The notes beneath the pieces were generated by a model. It had not been told where the DNA came from. It did not search any database and was given only the letters and a program-made list of their open reading frames with translations. A DNA stretch of 64,000 bases, taken from contig CALUXV010000001.1 in assembly GCA_944324835.1 (NCBI GenBank), positions 62,001 through 126,000 of the forward strand, in the 5' to 3' direction. This stretch comes from Candidatus Gastranaerophilales bacterium. Lineage in GTDB: Bacteria; Cyanobacteriota; Vampirovibrionia; Gastranaerophilales; Gastranaerophilaceae. The position numbers and the translations under genes were made by a program. Position 1 is the stretch's first letter. Each line of letters begins with the position of its first letter. This document shows positions 63,411 through 64,000 of the stretch, piece by piece.

Positions 63411-64000
63411 ATGGTTAAAGGAATTAGTAGTTCTAATATTCAATATATAAATAATTCTTTAAAAAATAACTCTCAGAATCAGGCAATATCAGAAGATAAA
63501 CCTGTTCAAAATACTTCGTTGCCGTCAAATATTACTGCAGATTTTAACGTAAAAGTACCACAAGCATTTACCAAACAAGGAGTTGAAAAACTAAGTAACG
63601 GACAGGAAATTCACTGTTACAAGCTTGCAAACGGACAGCGGGTTATGATTGCTCCGATGAAAACTCCTAAAACATACGTAAATACTTATGTAAATACAGG
63701 TGCAATGAATGAAAAAGATGATGAACGAGGTATAAGCCATTTTAATGAACACATGGCATTCAATGGCACACTCGGAACTGACGGATATATAAAACTCGGC
63801 ATCGGCGATGTATTTAGAAAAGTAGCAGAAATGGGCGGCTGCACAAATGCATCTACCGGCATGGCTGAAACGAATTACACTATTGGAATTCCACAATTTG
63901 ATAAAAATGATTTAGAAACCGCAATTGCAATGCAGGCATCTATGATGAACAACCTTGAAATGGCGAATAACATGGTTGAAAAAGAACACGGGCCTGTATG
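63411..64000 (+). CDS. M16 (insulinase-family) metallopeptidase, 3' truncated
   Basis: First 196 residues of an M16 zinc peptidase that runs off the window. After a low-complexity N-terminus (about 45 residues) come LANGQRVMIAPMK, TYVNTGAMNEKDDERGISHFNEHMAFNGT with the inverted zinc motif H-F-N-E-H, and, 75 residues later, E-K-E-H (third ligand), followed by GPV at the edge. NAST in the NASTGMAETNYTIG segment is the usual substrate-strand motif. No signal peptide. Confidence 0.88.
   Translation, partial: MVKGISSSNIQYINNSLKNNSQNQAISEDKPVQNTSLPSNITADFNVKVPQAFTKQGVEKLSNGQEIHCYKLANGQRVMIAPMKTPKTYVNTYVNTGAMNEKDDERGISHFNEHMAFNGTLGTDGYIKLGIGDVFRKVAEMGGCTNASTGMAETNYTIGIPQFDKNDLETAIAMQASMMNNLEMANNMVEKEHGPV

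Noticed and set aside
1-64000. CRISPR arrays, tRNA or rRNA genes, prophage genes
   Set aside because: None seen in the intergenic regions on either strand; the Cas4-like nuclease at 35980 has no cas neighbours.

Overview
This looks like a chromosomal stretch of an AT-rich (about one-third GC by eye), non-photosynthetic relative of cyanobacteria, most likely a gut Gastranaerophilales/Vampirovibrionia ('Melainabacteria') organism. The clues are: diderm genes (RND-TolC efflux, gmhA, rseP) side by side with murT and a LytR-CpsA-Psr protein; a GyrA whose GyrA-box region reads QNRATRG, which I remember as the cyanobacterial form; and three members of a lineage-type protein family with N-termini of the kind MG(M/L)xxSQxRxLxL. 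The assignment is inference from gene content; no 16S or tRNA gene is present in the window. Layout: 1-6.2 kb holds the end of a GlcD-type oxidase, cutA, a zincin-like protease, an HNH-like protein and the first large MG-SQ paralog (A). 6.2-10 kb is a murT-pdxJ-zinc ribbon operon diverging from a cluster of small YtxH/DUF948-like envelope proteins. 10-21 kb has serS, a complete adaptor-RND-TolC efflux operon and pheT. 21-34 kb is housekeeping (pgeF, U32 peptidase, secDF, dapA, mtnP, yggT, a class A-fold serine hydrolase, gmhA, dnaB, ychF, deoC). 34.5-41 kb has a sugar kinase coupled to an Fe-S PD-(D/E)XK nuclease, tdk, MG-SQ paralog B, a non-coding element with 27-bp terminal inverted repeats, rlmD and an unusual alpha/beta hydrolase. 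41-50 kb has a MgtE_N/FliG-like helical protein, pncC, a YkgJ protein, an isocitrate dehydrogenase, a TPR-nadD-yqeK-panE operon and a kinase-like orphan. 49.8-56 kb is a gyrA-LCP-rseP-rplI run and an EF-hand protein. 56.3-59.3 kb is MG-SQ paralog C with an inverted fragment of itself upstream. 59.6-62.4 kb is a split-off spc block (rpsE-rpmD-rplO-secY), followed by an HD-GYP protein and the start of an M16 peptidase running off the window. The main candidate for an undescribed system is the MG-SQ family. Three unlinked genes (A, B, C) keep the same N-terminal helix and the same C-terminal coiled coil, ending F-K-(L/I)-F-(S/T), around entirely different middles (GLUG beta-helix in A, short in B, large and unknown in C). 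All three are preceded by the same promoter form: TAA-A/T-G-rich -35, exactly 11 bp, then (G/A)CCGTTAT. This is close to the sigma-28 (FliA/SigD) flagellar consensus. A TGT(A/T)A(C/T)A-type site lies about 50-70 bp upstream of each inferred start. Conserved ends plus a variable middle under a sigma-28-like promoter is the pattern of flagellin-like filament subunits, although these proteins are not recognisable flagellins. A second recurrent theme is leaderless expression: at least five genes have a -10 hexamer ending exactly 6 nt before the ATG and no Shine-Dalgarno. Several enzymes lack expected catalytic residues (alpha/beta hydrolase with Asp for Ser, class A fold without Glu166, degenerate HD-GYP, kinase-like protein without HRD). 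No CRISPR array, tRNA, rRNA, prophage or intact transposase was seen.
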